DNA of 64,000 nt from positions 30,652,664-30,716,663 of the forward strand of contig CM025851.1 of assembly GCA_003952965.2 (NCBI GenBank), written 5' to 3'. This stretch comes from Morella rubra. Lineage: Eukaryota > Streptophyta > Magnoliopsida > Fagales > Myricaceae. Shown piece by piece: positions 42,657-54,117 of this stretch; position 1 is the stretch's first letter, and every line of letters starts with the position of its first letter. The position numbers and the translations under genes were made by a program. A model generated the notes under the pieces. It was given only the letters and a program-made list of their open reading frames with translations, was not told where the DNA came from and made no database searches.

Positions 42657-43469
42657 AACTAATTTATGACAATCAAATGTGAAGGGAATCATAATGTGCT
42701 TGGAGCGATCAATCACCTTTCCTCCCCTCAAAGATTATGGTTAAATTTATATAACGTAAACAAGGACGGGCAACGCGTCAACGAGTCCAAGACCCCAGAC
42801 TTATTAGTCACATTTTCACACTACATTTTCTTACTTATGAAAAACATATTTTAAAAAAATACGAAAATAGTGCCATCATGTTGACAAGGTGCGCCCCATT
42901 TTGTCTTGCAGGAAAATACTGAAGATAGCCTTCAAAGTTAGACGTAAAATTATTGTGTTTGGAGGAATTAGGCGACCGGACTTTATCTTATAGTTTATGT
43001 TATTTTGAGGACTTTTACTGGGAACCCTTTCAATGGCTCATGAACTTCCCACCACGATATTCCTAATTAATTACTATTCTCTCTCCATCTTCCTTTTGAG
43101 AAATGCATAATTAATGGTCAGGAGGTTGCCCTGCGAATTTTCATAATGACAAATATTGGTTATTAAACCAAACACATCATGGACTGGGTCTCGACGCTTC
43201 AAACGAACAGCTTGCGAAGAGAATAAAAAGCTTTTCAACATTAAGTTTCAAGGACGTTTTCCTAATGACCCCCGCTTTTAATCTTTTTTTCAATTTGTTC
43301 TCTCCTAGTACGATCCAATAACCAAACAATATTTTAATCTGCTTAGAAACAAAACAAAAAAAAAACGTTAGCTCCAGGCTTCCAGTTTACTTTTCAGATT
43401 GGCAAGAACCCCGTAAATAGTGGCTCAATTGGTCTTAGTATTTGCCTGAAAATAGGCTAAGGGTAGGGA
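42657..43469. other. Anonymous sequence
   Basis: No gene or known repeat was recognised. A 62-codon frame at 42666-42854 shows no family signature. Confidence 0.3.
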
Positions 43470-43963
43470 ATAGGGCCGGCTCAAACCAAATGAGGGCCTA
43501 ATGCCCTAAAAATTATTGGACCTTTTATATAAATTTTAATATAAAATATTTAAAATTATCTCAAAATTATTAAATTTAATATAAAATATTTAAAGGCTCC
43601 ATTAATTACTTTTATGAGCCCTCATACATGACATCAAGACCCCATGACTTGCACTGTTAGAAAATTTATATGGCGTTTTTTCTGCTTGAACAAAGTTCAG
43701 AAATTTAGAAAAGAATTAGGAGGGCCTAAGATAAAATAGGCAAAAACACCGTCCATCTAGGATAAAAAAAAAAATATGAAAAGATTGCACCTTGCTATTC
43801 CTTTTTTTTTTTTATTAGTTCAATTATCTTTTTATTTCTTGGATCATCTATAACATTATATATATGTATGTATGTATATTTTCTCTCTTTATGGGGCCTT
43901 GCTAAGGGTGAGAGCTTAGGCAACTGTCTAACTTGCCTTACTCTTAAGCCGGTCTTGAGCAGG
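43470..43963. mobile_element. Possible hAT-type MITE (GGCCGGCTC ends)
   Basis: The left end AGGGCCGGCTCAAA and the right end (AAGCCGGTCTTGAGC) are imperfect inverted copies. The right subterminal part reads AGGCAACTGTCTAACTTGCC, which I associate with plant hAT MITEs of this kind. Target duplication not resolved. Confidence 0.4.
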
Positions 43964-44136
43964 AGTTCCTCGGATCGAAACTCACGAGACCAAGATTTGT
44001 TACACTTTTGTAGGAATGTGATAACAGTCTAAACTCTCAGGTTTAATAGTTATGGCTCAATTCGAACATGCCACAGTATGTGGGAAGCCACTATGGTCAT
44101 GCCCAAGGAGGAGCTGGTCACACTTGGTCCCCCATT

Positions 44137-44159
44137 CCCCCCCCCCCCCCCCCCCCCCC
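44137..44159 (+). repeat. C23 homopolymer
   Basis: Twenty-three consecutive C within a pyrimidine-rich stretch (44128-44170). Confidence 0.9.
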
Positions 44160-44204
44160 TCCTCTCCCCCTTTACACCTTTGCCTAGAAAAATAAATAAA
44201 AGGG

Positions 44205-44321
44205 TTAATGACCACTTTTGCCCTGGGTTTTCATCACTTTTAAAAATTCGTCCCTGAGTTTTCACGTTAGTCACCCATAGTCCTTAGAATTTATGATTTT
44301 GTCAAAACAGTCCTTCCATCC
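44205..44321. mobile_element. Fragment of a MITE terminal arm
   Basis: The phrase GGGTTAATGACCACTTTTGC, then CCCTGAGTTTTCACGTTAG and GTCAAAACAGTCCTTCCATC, has the form of one arm of a long-arm MITE. The opposite arm is absent because an LTR-like sequence starts immediately after. Confidence 0.35.
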
Positions 44322-45330
44322 TGTGACACCCCCCACCTTTTGAACTTCTTTTGAAAACCCTAATGACAAGCTCATTCCTTTAATGTTTTTGATATTTTTG
44401 ATTTTTTCCTTTAATATTTTCTTTTGTTAAAATTCATGCTTTTAGTGCTTTACCTAGCATTTACAATTCAATTATTTGCTTGTTATTTAAGCATGTGATT
44501 GTTCTCTTTAATTTTGATCTTCAAATTGATATTACTATTTTTATTTTAACTACATGCATTTAACTTGAATAATTTGACTGGATTAAATTTTTCTAGCTCT
44601 TTAAATTTAACTAGTTATTCCTTGCTAATAGCCAAATTTCTCTATGCAATTTTCTTGTGTCAAACATTTGATTTTTCAACCCTATGCTCTAATAATTTAT
44701 TTTCTTGTATTATTGTGATACTTTTTTTTTTTACCTAGACTAATTTTAATTATTCCATGTATTTGATTAAAAAAGTTTAATTGTTAAATCCCTTAATTTA
44801 TTTCATAATCATTTGTATTGAGCCTAGGGTGCTTTAGAATTGGACGTGAGCTTGGAAACCATGTTCGGCCGAAGCCCACAAGGCCTTGGAGGCCCATTTG
44901 GCCACTTAAACCCAACACCCACCTACCATGGCCGGCCCTTTAATGCCATATCTTCTCTTGGGAGACAAAATCCTATTTTTTTTGCCAAGTGTAAACAATT
45001 GTCTTACCAAAAAGAGAATGCCCAATTGTGAAGATTGCTTGCGCTAGTTAACTTTACCAAATGATTAAACTCCTAATTAATTTAGCATGCCCCTAAGAAA
45101 GAAGGTAATAATTAGCAAGAAAAGACAAAAAAGTGGAAGCTATATTTAAGAGACAATGGCTCACGGCAACAGCCATTGCCGTGAGTCTTAGAGAGAGAAA
45201 GAGAGAGAGGAAGAGAGAAGAAGAAAATAAGAGAGAAAAGAGAAGGAAAAATGAGAGAAAAATAAGGAAGATCCGTATAATTCACTTATTTTCAACGGCA
45301 ATTTCTTTGACCGTTGCTAAAACATTCACC
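44322..45330 (+). mobile_element. Possible LTR fragment
   Basis: It begins TGTGACACCCCCC, a start common among plant Ty3/Gypsy LTRs, and has a TATA-like GCTATATTTAAGAG at 45140-45153, followed by a hairpin (45161-45186) and GA-rich sequence. The right border was not found. No coding domains. Confidence 0.4.
45161..45186. other. Perfect 10-bp stem-loop after a TATA-like box
   Basis: CTCACGGCAA (45161-45170) pairs with TTGCCGTGAG (45177-45186) around CAGCCA, about ten bases after the TATA-like box, so it would lie near the start of an LTR transcript. Confidence 0.6.
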
Positions 45331-45390
45331 TTTAGCAGTGTTTATTGTAAAAAAAAAAAAGGCCGCTAAAGGTGAATCTATAGCAGCGTT
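45327..45390. repeat. Inverted repeat around an A-run
   Basis: ATTCACCTTTAGC at the left and GCTAAAGGTGAAT at the right are exact inverted copies separated by an A-rich stretch. The words resemble the TAGCAGCG motif of the CACTA end at 59399, so it may be a remnant of a related element. Confidence 0.45.
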
Positions 45391-45399
45391 TGTAGGTGT

Positions 45400-46080
45400 A
45401 ATTAATAATAATAATTGTATTTATTAATTCTAAAGTATTTAATGTTAATAATTATTTTATATATTATTATATTCCTTTTAATATATAATTTTATTTTGTC
45501 ATGTATTTGAAAATTTTATTTTAAAGGACCTACTTAATAAAATATGAAATTAGAGGGAGTGTTATGAAAATTGAGTTGTTATATGATATATTTTAAATTA
45601 TAATCCATGATTGTTATGGTAAATATTTATTGACCAAATCTAAGTAGTTTAGAAAACATCTATTATCATACTTATAATGAGCATATATATTTTGAATAAT
45701 TTGTAATATAATACTATTTAATTAGGACATATTATTTAATTTCAAACAAAAAGATATTGTGAGATTAGCTTATGCAATTAAAGTACATAACTTAATATAT
45801 GGTCTTAGAGGCTATGATTTAGTCATTAGGTAGGTACATACATATAAAGTATTATTCATACATGTATATATAAACACATATTATTACTACCAACCTATTT
45901 TAATTAAAATTATTATACTAGTTATAAAAAAGAGTGTAAAATAATATGCTATGTATTTAATACTAAGTATAAAGATTTTTAAATACTATTACAAATTACA
46001 ACTGATTTTAAATTATTAAAAACACATAAATGTATATAGCTTATTATTAAAAAAACTGAAAAACAATTAAAAAAAAACTC
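45400..46080. other. AT-rich sequence, no feature seen
   Basis: Very AT-rich with TATATA runs. No gene recognised. Confidence 0.3.
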
Positions 46081-47513
46081 ATCAAAACCCATCGTATCTC
46101 TCCCTTTGAAAAAACCCTTCATGAACGCTCCCGACCCAACTTTTGAAAAAACGCAAAGTCTCCAGCCCCCTCTTCGTCGAAGAAGCTCCAGCCCCTCCAA
46201 TCGATTCCCTCTTCGTCGACAGCTCCTCCCCTCTTCGTTGAAGCTCCAACCCCTCCCCTCTCAGTCACGCTGGTCTCTCTCTCTCTCTGGGCCTCTCACC
46301 TTGTTGCTTTTTTCTCGATTAGGTTTCAATTTATAAACATTTTTTTTTTATTTTGTTTTCTGTTAGGTTCGGATCTTCTAGCCAAGATTTTGGGGATTTT
46401 GAGTTGCTATACTATTAACAGTAAGCCCTATAAAATTTTTGTGCCTTAGGTGGAAGTTATTTCAAAACTGTTTCTCCGAGGCTTCCCGATTCTGACTTCT
46501 AGATTCCTTCTAGATGGAGCCAGCATCTGAATAGAAAATTTAAGAAACTAGTGTTATTAGGGGCAATAGAACTCTTGTATTTCTAAGTGGCATAAGACAG
46601 TGGAGAAGAATGGGTACCTTTTTCGCAAAATAAAAGCATCACAAAATGAAGTCAACTTCTCGTGGACTCCTCCTTCGGAAGGAGGTTGGAAATATGGATG
46701 CTGGAGTCAAGACTTTGGCTCTCTGCACTTGCATTTAGTTTTTGCAGTTTTATGGATGTGCACTTTAATTACGCACAAGCATGCACTCAATTGCGACATC
46801 ATGGAGCATGTTTACTGAGTTTTAAGTTTCTACCTATCCCAGAACTGATTTCTTGATTTATCTGAATTATCTGGTTACATCTGTTTTGAGTTGACCAAAA
46901 TGAAAAAAGAAAAAAACAATATTCAGCACTGTTGTATTGTGAAATTAATAACCAGCGAGTAAAATGTCATCAAAATGGGTCCTTTTCTGGATACAGTTGT
47001 TGTTGTTTTTTTATTTTTATTTTTATCTTCTACATTTATCGAAATGTGTGCTAGTTACAATATTTATCTTAGATTGGTTTCTGTTCATGGTTTAGGTCAT
47101 ACAGGTTCCCTGATCATCATTTTTTAGGAAAAGATGTTTGAAATTTTGGAAGAAAGAAAATTATTTGGTAGAAGGATCCTACTCCTCTTTGTATTTTCTG
47201 CATTTTGGTTTGTTTTTTGTTTAATCTTTTTGATAAATCAATTGATTTATGGTCAACACTTTGGAGTAAATGTGTCTTGAACTTCGCGTATTTCTTTCCT
47301 GTAAAACAACAAAGATGATCTGGACATTGGGGTGAGGCACCTCCGATGCCTAAGTCAGTATTTTGGGTATCTTAGTATTTCTGCTTTCAATCTTTTGGAA
47401 CCACTTACCTTCATTCTTTTATAGCGTTTTCTCCACGTCTCCATATTTTCCTTCTTGGCGGGAATTATGTCCCTGTAACGTTGTTTCTCGGGATTTGCTC
47501 TTCACACACCTCT
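46081..47513. other. Anonymous sequence with a CT-rich leader-like part
   Basis: 46100-46330 is pyrimidine-rich, with three near-copies of CCCTCTTCGTCGAAGAAGCT or CCCTCTTCGTCGACAGCTCC and a CTCTCT run. It resembles a plant 5' UTR on the plus strand. No exon could be identified downstream with confidence. Confidence 0.3.
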
Positions 47514-47747
47514 TTAACGAGTACGTGCTTTGATAACGGGAACGTTGGGATCGTGGAGTTGTTGCACGTTATAAGTTGTTGTATAGCCGCTCATAACACG
47601 TCTAGCCTTATATTGCTCTACTTTACACTTGGAGTCTGGTTTAGTCTTATATACCCATTTACAACTAACAACTTGACTCACTCTAAAATGAGCAGTGTAA
47701 AGGCTATCCCAAGTATAGGAGTTCTGTTGTTTAATAATTAGGCCCAA
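47514..47747 (-). pseudogene. Copia reverse-transcriptase remnant
   Basis: The minus-strand frame reads SCKWVYKTKPDSKCKVEQYK followed by ARRVMSGYTTTYN, matching the KWVYKIKRDSKGKVERYKAR block of Copia reverse transcriptase. No LTRs are nearby. CACTA-2 starts 26 bases beyond it. Confidence 0.75.
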
Positions 47748-47772
47748 AGGCCAGATCGTCTCCTCAGGGAAA

Positions 47773-48515
47773 CACTACAAAAAAATTGACTTTTAGTGAC
47801 AAAAACTTTTGTCACTAAAAGTCAATATTTCGTCACTAAAAGTATTAGTGATGAAATTTTTTCGTCACGAGCTCTATCAGCGAATGAGCGTCACGAAATG
47901 TATTTTGTGACGAAACCCGAATTCCGTCACGAAAATTTTTTAGTGACGGAAATTTTTCGTCACTAAATTTACTGATTGATCGATAATTGTGACGATCGAT
48001 CGGTGAAAACGAAGTGATGGATCGTTGGAAAGGCGATCGATCGGTATACATTTGAGATGATCGAACGGTACGTATTGACGATCGATTGGTTATGTATTGG
48101 TGATTGATCGACACATTTAAATGATCGCACGGTAAGAAATAGACGATCGATCGCTTCAGCAACGACGATCGGACGCTTTATATAAGCGATCGATCACTTA
48201 AGTATCACGATCGATCGTTATGCCATGGAAGATCGGTCATTTAATTCAGCGATGGAACGTTGATTTATGAACCGATCGATCGGTGATATTGGACGATCGA
48301 TCGTTTTGTAGGAGAATCGATCGTCTATTTCTACATCGATCAGTCGCTTATAGTACCGACTGATCGCTTGCACATAGACGATCGATCATTTATTTTACTG
48401 ATCGATCAGTAATTTTGTCGTTTTAATATTAGCAATCGAATAGTTGTATTGGACGATCGATCGGTTGAACAACAATCGATCGATCGCTGAATATGCCGAT
48501 CGAACGGTTGTAACA
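47773..48515. repeat. CACTA-2 left terminal repeat and subterminal array
   Basis: The terminal 200 bases alternate TTTTAGTGACAAA, TTTCGTCACTAA and similar words. From 47975 about 25 copies of GACGATCGATCGGT or its variants recur at roughly 20-base spacing in both orientations. Variants include GATCGAACGGT, GATCGGACGC and GATCGCACGG. Confidence 0.88.
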
Positions 48516-48685
48516 GAATTTTTTTTTTTTTTAAACAATAATAATAGAAAATATTATATAACACGTACATTTTATAATAATAATACAATACTCACATTAA
48601 TAAACATCAATAATAACATATAGTGATCCATAATTAAATCGAAAATAATATCATAATACATTCACATAATTATATACACAGTCTA

Positions 48686-50111
48686 TTACAGCATACTCCA
48701 CATGCATCTCACCTGCTTTCCTGCACACCCCCATAATCTAGCTTGCTTCTCGCAATAGTGTAGATCAGAAGACTGTGTAGCCAAAGTTGATGAAGGTGGA
48801 GGCTTAACCGCCCGTCCTAATCCCCAAACATATCCCGACTTCTTGCCCAATATCTCGGAATATACTTCAATTTCGGTGTAAGTCTTCCCTTCTAAATCAC
48901 ACTGACACTGGAAGGCATCCATCCGTTCCTGAAAAAATGACAATAATTACCAGAAATATAAAGTAGATAAACTATACATAAATTACATAAAGTAGATTAA
49001 AATGAAAGCGACTTACATGAATTTCTCTCACTCCTTTCGAGGTCTGAATCTCATCTTTGTTTGTATAATTCTTTTTATACAGCTCTGCAGGATTGATATT
49101 GCCGCTTTCTTGATTTTTCTACATGACAATAGCATAAAGTTATTGACAAACATATCAATAAAGTCTAAGATTTAGTTGTTAACTTACCATGCAAGCTCGT
49201 GTGCGCTGGAACGAGCGCGAACCAGCAGCGTGGTTCACAGTCAACTTTGATCTATTCTTCTTATTTTGCTCGCTTCGTTTCTGCGATATTTTAAGTAATT
49301 AAATATTAAAAGAATGTAATATTTAAGCAACGGGTTTTTGTAATCACATACCATAAATGCTTCGCTGGTGAACAGATCGCATAACTCCTTCCACTGTTCT
49401 TCTGTGGTATCAGGGTGCGGCTTCAGCAACGCCGCCTCTTTACTCGGGAACTTCTTAAAATACGCATGCATTCGGTTGCGGTGCGTTCGACGTGCCGTCA
49501 TCATAGTCTCGACCACCGTCCTCACGTCCTCATGACGGGTGTAGTCAAGGTCGAAGTGGTCCTGCATAAGTACCAAAACATACAATATTACAATGATAAA
49601 CGAAATGCTTAACCAAAAATTCTATGTTTACGAGTTTAATCATACCAACACCCGATCCATAATGTACTCCTTCACTTCTGCAGGAACATCGACCCACTTG
49701 TTAACTGAGATCGGAATCAGCCCTCGGACCAACATTCCAATCTTCGTCGATAGAGTGGCAGCAGTGGAAGACACTCCTCCACACTCTCCCTCCGGGATAT
49801 GCACCGATAGTTTCCCGGACCCAAGACTCTTCTCCAAACTGACTCCACGTGTCCTACCTCGCCCACGTTTAGAAGCTGATGTCGCTACATAAAATAAAAT
49901 TAACAAAGTTAGTCGGTCGGTTAACTTAAAAAAATTGAAATATAACTTAGAATAATTTCTTACATGCACAACTACTAGGACAAGCTGGCGTGCCTTGACT
50001 CATGCCTTCATTCACTCTCGGAGAAGGAGCGCTCGGGGTAGGACTCGGGATCGGACTCATACTATGCAACTGTCCAGAAGTAACTGAAGGAAATTCTCGT
50101 CCACGCTTCAT
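48686..50111 (-). pseudogene. CACTA-2 Transposase_24 (TNPA-like) gene
   Basis: The start at 50111 gives MKRGREFPSVTSGQLHSMSP, a proline/serine-rich N-terminus, followed by probable introns. Exon-like segments are ATSASKRGRGRTRGVSLEKS to KWVDVPAEVKEYIMDRV (49880-49650), FDLDYTRHEDVRTVVETMMT to LCDLFTSEAF (49560-49350), a KNRSKLTVNHAAGSR.. segment (49260-49195), then YSEILGKKSGYVWGLGRAVK at 48870-48810. The GKKSGYVWGLGR block marks the Transposase_24 family. Intron-like AT-rich gaps with GT..AG separate these, so it may once have been a multi-exon gene. It is read here as probably non-functional. It lacks the long coiled coil of the CACTA-1 copy. Confidence 0.7.
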
Positions 50112-50199
50112 TTCACCGTAGAAGCTGTGACATAACAAAATAAATGATAAAGATATGGTAAAAGAGACAGTAACAGTAAAAAAGTTCAGCAAACATCAA

Positions 50200-53100
50200 C
50201 ATTAGAAAGAAAATATACATGAAAGAAATTATTAATAGAATCCGATTCTTGCACGTTATCGCCCGATGCCTCATCCTCAGTAGAGTCGCTATCACTTTCG
50301 AACGAATCTTCGTCCCCACTTTCTTCGGTATTTCTTCAATTTCTGCTTCATCCCCCTCCGAAACATCATTACTATCTATACGTCTTTTTTTTTTCGCCGA
50401 TCAATTGCCTCAGAAGCTTGGATAACGTTTGGCGTAACGTCATCCCTCCGTAGTGGATTAAGATTAAACTGTCGAAAGTCTATAAACAAGTCAATGGCAT
50501 CGTCCTCTTGATACGCTTCATTCGCGATGGCTGCTCCCGATTCAACGTTTACATCAACTTCACCATCCGGATCCAGGCCGGGAATGTCATATGCATTTCT
50601 ACACGACAACTTCTGCACGACTCGCCATGTAGGTCCATGCAGATTATCAACTAGATAAAACACTTGACTTGCTTGATTAGCCAAAACAAATGGATCTTCT
50701 AAGTACCACAGTCGGGAAGTGTTTATGCTCTTAAAGTTCTCGTCGATACGAATTCCACGGTGATCTCCGACGTCCCACCAATCACACTTAAACAAATATA
50801 CAGTATTTCCCCGCAAGTATTGCATGGCATAAATGTCTACAAGCCTCCCGTAAAATTCTATTGGATTTCCCTCATGTGATCCCGGTACTACAATACCACT
50901 GTTCTGAGTTCTCCGACGTTCTTCCCGTTGTACTGTATGATATCTACATCCGTTCATAACACATGCAGAATAACGCATCACTCGTGTATCAGGCCCACGT
51001 GCCAATGAATACAATTCATCGATCGATGTACATGGATTTTGAGAACGTAATTTTTGAACCTACAACAATATATTAGAAGGTCATTAAAAACAAAGACACG
51101 AAATTAATTTGAATTATTTGTCAATAACACTTACTCGCCCTAAGAACCAATCCGGAAATTGTTCCTCATGCAATACGCAAAGTTCGTCCATGTGTTCACT
51201 GTAATGATAAAGTTAATCAACGACTGTATATTATAGAAAACCTATGAAATTTATTTTACTTACTCTAAGTAGTTGCTGATGCCTTTGCAATTGTTCAGCA
51301 CAAACCACCGAGCTTTCTTGAACTCTGTTCGGTCTATGTCATGTCCTTTTCCAGCCCCTAGCAATCTAATTCTCTGAGTGAACACATCCAATGACCTTTC
51401 TGGTATCTCGGGATCGCCGTCAGAATCGTAGTTTCGATCTCTGCGATTAAACATTGTTTCGACCCTCGGAGGTATTGGGAACAAAATGTCGAACACTCAT
51501 TCTCAATATACGCTTCTGCAATCGACCCTTCGGGATGAGACTTATTTTTCACATTCCGTTTCGAGCACCCATCAACCGTTCAACTGGATACATCCATTGT
51601 ATTGTACTGGTCCAGCAAGCATTGCTTCGCGCGGTAAGTGGACCGCCAAATGCATCATTACTGTAAAAAAAAAATTTCCAACTTGCATAAAATTATTTTC
51701 TGATAAAATTTCCACTTAAAACAAACATAACAGTCAATCGTCTTCCTTCAACTCAATCAACCCTCTGCAAGAACACATGAACAATCATGACTTTCAATCT
51801 TCAAACTTTTCACAAACACAATCTCAGAAAACATGGAACCTCATCTTAACCACTTCCCCTTCAAATTATACACCGCTTGAGCATCAATTCAAGCAACCCC
51901 ATTTCAGCTAAATCTCTACGTGCACCCGCTGAATCTCTGGTCTTGAACTCGATATTCATCACCGTCCCGATCACGTTGTCACATATGTTCTTCTCGATGT
52001 GCATCACGTCCAAGTTATGCCGTAACCCTAATGTACTCCAATACGCAGTTGGAAAAATATGCTTTTCTTCGTCCAATTCAAACGTTCCGATGATTGTTTC
52101 TTCTTTCCCCTATTCTTCCCTGACGCTTTACCAAAGATAGTCTCCCCGACATGCGTCAATTGTTCCAATATGTCCTCACCAGTTAACTCCTCAGGCGGAA
52201 GTCTATGTTCTTCTTTCCATCGAACGTATCCACATCATATCTCCATGCATGCCCGGTGTCAAATATCTCCTATGACCCATATAACACATTCTTCTCCCGT
52301 GCTTCAACCACTTATAGTCAGTGTCTAAATTACACGTTGGACATGCCAACTTCCCTTTGGTACTCCATCCAGATAAATTGCATATGCTGAAAAATCATTT
52401 ATGGTCCACATCAAAGCTGCATGCATCTTAAATGTCGTCCCATCTGAAGCGTCATGTGTCTCAACTCCATCTTCCCATAGTTGTTTCAACTCTTCCACTA
52501 AGGGTCGAAGATATACATCTATATCATTTCCCGGTGACTTTCGACCCGGAATCAGAAGAGTCATTAGTGAAAATGGGACCTTCATACACCTCCATTGGGG
52601 TAAATTATATGGAAACACAACGACCGCCAAATACTGTACGCATTGCTCATGTTTTCGAACGGATTAAACCCGTCAGAAGCAAGACCAAGGCGGACGTTGC
52701 GGGCATCTTGAGCAAACCAATCGTGGTCCTTATCAAAATTCTTCCAAACCAATGAATCTGCAGGATGCCTCAAACTCTCCCATCATCGACCCGTTTTTCC
52801 TTATGCCATCTCATGTCAATTGCTACATCTTTTGTGGTAAACAAACGTTTAAGTCTAGGGATTAAAGGGAAATGACGTAACACTTTTCTGGGAATTCGAT
52901 TGCGCAAATCATTTTCGAATTTCCACTGGACACCCCACATATCGGACATCTGTCTAACTCACTGTTTTCCTTCCAAAACAACACACAATCATTCTGACAT
53001 GCATGGATTTTATCATAACTAAACCCAAGATCCTTTCGCAATTGTTTCGCCTCGTAATACGATCCCGGTAACGTCTCCCCCTCTGGCAATGCCTCCTTAA

Positions 53101-53678
53101 TCAACTGTAATACCATATCAAATGCCTTAACCGACAACTTATTCTCCGACTTCACATGCAACAACCGGACCGTAAATGACAACTTACTAAACTTGGTACA
53201 TCCAGGATACAATTCATGTTCTGCCTCTTCCCATAATTTATTAAGTGGTGTCGAAGCCTTCGGTCCCCAAGTGGGGGTTTCCTTAATATTAGGGTTCTCC
53301 GTTTCAACCCTTGCCGCCCCACCATCTAATCCGCACGAACATCGGTTAACATTTCCTCCATTCTATCAGAGTTATCTCCCTCTAAATCATCATCACTATA
53401 TGGTAAGCTCGCACCAGACTCTTGACTCAACTTTGAAGTAAGTTGAATACCCTCCCCGTGAAACACCCATGACTTATAGCTCACATCAAACCCATTAATG
53501 TATATATGATCTTCCATTTTATCCAACACTTGAAACACTACATTTCTGCACTTCCGACACGGACATCTGATCTGACCCGAGAGTCTACACAACAAGCAGC
53601 CATACCGACAAACCCACGGACCCCCTCCGCATACTTTTCACCAAACCGATTTTTCTCGTAAACCCAACTTTTATCCAT
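50200..53678 (-). pseudogene. CACTA-2 TNP2-type transposase gene, broken
   Basis: The start at 53678 gives MDKSWVYEKNRFGEKYAEGV, and a frame change near 53590 leads to QIRCPCRKCRNVVFQVLDKM (transposase-associated domain). Downstream come LYPGCTKFSKLSFTVRLLHV and FWKENSELDRCPICGVSSG (53212-52862), NVRLGLASDGFNPFENMS (52773-52582), LYVRPLVEEL-like and LWEDGVETHDASDGTTFKMH (52630-52325), and NLDVMHIEKNICDNVIGTVM (52076-51861), all TNP2 core. DUF4218-like pieces (51650-51260) and a DUF4216 region (51014-50376, MYSLARGPDTRVMRYSACVM) follow, then an acidic tail near 50370-50240. Several frameshifts make it inactive. Confidence 0.87.
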
Positions 53679-54054
53679 CGCCACCAATCTAAAAAAATAC
53701 ACGAATTAAGTAATTCATAAACACCCAATCATTGTAACTTGACTTTAAGCCCAGCTGATAGGTCCTATCCCATTCAAGATTGTGCATTTGGAGTTGAACA
53801 TCAGTTCAACTTGTGTCCATCCATACCTCGAAAAAATTCGGCAGCATCTCCCCCAGTCCCCAAGTACACGCACCAGCGTTGGAGGCAAACGTCATCAACG
53901 ATAGTTGTATGACGTCATACACCAATGCTAGTAGTATACCCAGAAGACAAAAGGTAGATGATACCGAATTTCCTCTAAGACTGGACAGGACACAAGTACC
54001 GAACTCGTCCAACCACGAATACACAATCTCAAACTGTCCATATTGTGGACAATT
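53679..54054 (-). other. Conserved leader region upstream of CACTA-2 TNP2
   Basis: Blocks here recur upstream of TNP2 in CACTA-1 (9110-9470). Examples are CTGATAGGTC..CCCATTCAAG, GGCAGCATCTCCCCCAGTCC (GACAGCATTTCTCCTCAGTC in CACTA-1), and GAAGACAAAAGG (GAAGGACAAAAGG in CACTA-1). An 83-codon minus frame (54057-53806) spans the block, but its codons are not clearly conserved. Confidence 0.55.
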
Positions 54055-54102
54055 CAAGGGTTATTACGCGATAAACGCATATTTATCGCGTCTTAACCCT
54101 TG
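54055..54102. promoter_or_regulatory. Long stem-loop upstream of the CACTA-2 TNP2 gene
   Basis: Bases 54055-54075 pair with 54082-54102: 21 positions with two mismatches around a 6-base loop. It sits in the same context as the CACTA-1 hairpin: GGACAATTCAAG at its left and AACGGGTCTAAGG at its right. Confidence 0.7.
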
Positions 54103-54117
54103 AACGGGTCTAAGGGT

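Noticed and set aside
47975-48515. Regularly spaced short repeats reminiscent of a CRISPR array
   Set aside because: The repeats are about 10 bases, degenerate, in both orientations, and lie inside CACTA terminal regions of a plant genome. There are no cas genes. They are transposon subterminal motifs.
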